This document shows, in pieces, positions 63,183 through 64,000 of a stretch of DNA of 64,000 bases. The translations under genes and the position numbers were made by a program. The first letter of the stretch is position 1, and every line of letters begins with the position of its first letter. The DNA lies in assembly GCA_042867185.1 (NCBI GenBank), contig JBHZQV010000016.1, forward strand, positions 43,573 to 107,572, given 5' to 3'. Source of the stretch: Xylophilus sp042867185. GTDB lineage: Bacteria > Pseudomonadota > Gammaproteobacteria > Burkholderiales > Burkholderiaceae_C. The notes beneath the pieces are model-generated. The model had not been told where the DNA came from. It saw only the letters and a list, made by a program, of their open reading frames with translations, and made no database searches.

Positions 63183-63899
63183 ATGAAAAGGGTGTTGTTA
63201 GGGTTGATGGTGGCGGCTATGTCGTTGTCAACCTCGGGTGTAGTCCAGGCACAAGCGGTCGAATCGGTCCTATCCGGTCTTGCAATCGGTGTGGACCAGG
63301 GTTCAGCCCAGAATCCCTATCGCGGCGCCGACGCGGATCGGCAGTTGCAAGCTATCGTCTCGTTCCGCAGCCGGAACCTGCGCTTGGCCCCCGATTCAAT
63401 CGACTACCGTGCCCTCGACACTGAGACGGCCGATCTCTGGCTGCGCGCACGTTATCGCGACGATGGCTATGACCTCGGCGATGGTGTCGGAGCCGTATCA
63501 GCACACTCGCATGGCAAAGGGTTGTGGATTGGCGCGCGGAGCATCGTGACCACGCCGTGGACCGATCTGCAGACGACGTTCATGGCGGGGGCCTCGTCAG
63601 AGGCCAAGGGCGACACATTGAGCTTTCGCCTGACCCGCAAGTTCGTCTACGGGTCGATCACCATGGCACCCCGGGCCAGTGTCACCCGCCTGTCGGCAAA
63701 CTATGTCGACCATTTCTACGGAGTCGATTCCGTCACTCGTAACGCCCCAGGCTTCTCAGGCAGCCCCGCCTGGAGTCGTGAACTGGGCGCACAAGTCGCC
63801 TGGAAGCTCGATGAGCATCAAGTCATTTCGCTCGACATCATGACCACCCACCTGGGCGGCGCCATCACCTCCAGCCCCCTAGTTGTGAAGGTTCAATAG
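63183..63899 (+). pseudogene. MipA/OmpV-like outer-membrane protein gene cut by an IS481-like element
   Basis: The frame starts MKRVLLGLMVAAMSLSTSGV, a signal peptide, then beta strands of the MipA/OmpV family: GVDQGSAQNPYRGADADRQL, GLWIGARS, FVYGSITMAPRASVTRL and YVDHFYGVDS. After SSPLV, at 63883/63884, the sequence becomes the end of an IS481-like element, adding VKVQ and a stop. The family normally ends with two more strands and an aromatic residue, needed for outer-membrane insertion, so the product is probably inactive. It lies 21 nt after the YgiW-like gene. Confidence 0.8.
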
Positions 63900-64000
63900 G
63901 TTGTATCCGGTGTTCATCCGGACTGGGTTTGAGAGACTGGAAGTCGCCAAACACCCAATCGACTCAGGACACCCAACCAGATGAACACTCATAAGCATGC
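63884..64000 (+). mobile_element. IS481-like insertion sequence, left end
   Basis: From 63884 the sequence reads tgtgaaggttcaataggttg, then tatccggtgttcatccggac, tgggtttgagagactggaag and a transposase ATG at 63981. This closely follows the left end of IS481 of Bordetella (TGTGAAGATTCAATAGGTTG) as I remember it. The six bases before it, CCTAGT (63878-63883), fit the NCTAGN target known for IS481. The element continues past the window. Confidence 0.85.
63981..64000 (+). CDS. IS481-family transposase, first codons only
   Basis: ATG AAC ACT CAT AAG CAT GC encodes MNTHKHA, the opening of IS481 transposases (MNTHKxARLT). Only the first seven codons are in the window. Confidence 0.8.

Overview
The window looks like a chromosomal segment of a high-GC betaproteobacterium, most likely Burkholderiales of the family Comamonadaceae. 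The order ahcY–tlyA–metF under an SAH riboswitch, rplM–rpsI–erpA, anmK–M23 peptidase–tyrS, a Burkholderiales-type trimeric porin and two repeat families that I recall from Comamonadaceae genomes support this. Genes are tightly packed, and many are chained by ATGA stop/start overlaps. I saw no rRNA, tRNA or CRISPR array.

Layout. 1-6.5 kb: a minus-strand chained operon for a tripartite exporter (outer-membrane factor, permease, ATPase, adaptor) followed by a HAD phosphatase, an alpha/beta hydrolase and two small EamA proteins. A divergent two-component system (6.8-8.7 kb) probably controls it. 8.7-11 kb: an FdhF/YdeP-type molybdoenzyme. 11-17 kb: a haem-copper oxidase cluster (CtaG, a membrane protein, a CoxI-CoxIII fusion, CoxII) with DUF2231 and CopD-like membrane proteins. 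17-21.2 kb: HAD hydrolase, GtrA, a secreted GH42-like protein and GtrB. 21.2-24.9 kb: a visibly AT-rich insert with a YfhO-like glycosyltransferase and a secreted-protein gene interrupted by an in-frame amber codon. GtrB, GtrA and YfhO together match the parts of a three-component undecaprenyl-linked surface glycosylation system. 24.9-30.3 kb: prfC, an ArnT-like glycosyltransferase, a secreted protein and an acyltransferase.

30.3-53 kb is conserved core: methionine/SAH recycling (riboswitch, ahcY, tlyA, metF), RlpA-like lipoprotein, porin, rlmJ, rplM-rpsI, erpA, an MdtD-like transporter, anmK, an M23 peptidase, tyrS, a LysR regulator, a BLUF photoreceptor, a glutamine-repeat protein, and the amino-sugar genes glmU and glmS. 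A short palindromic repeat occurs six times (17.6, 32.5, 39.9, 40.9, 46.1 and 50.4 kb), always in the same orientation and three times inside coding sequence.

53-64 kb, starting 24 nt after the glmS stop (the classic Tn7 attachment position), is an accessory, decaying region. It holds an IS21-family remnant, a metallophosphoesterase with two internal stops, a membrane-protein gene with an internal amber stop, a substrate-binding protein with an internal deletion, a GntR regulator with an aconitase, a frameshifted and truncated Bug receptor, a QseBC-like two-component system with a YgiW-like protein, and a MipA-like gene cut by an IS481-like element inserted at a CTAG target at the window edge.
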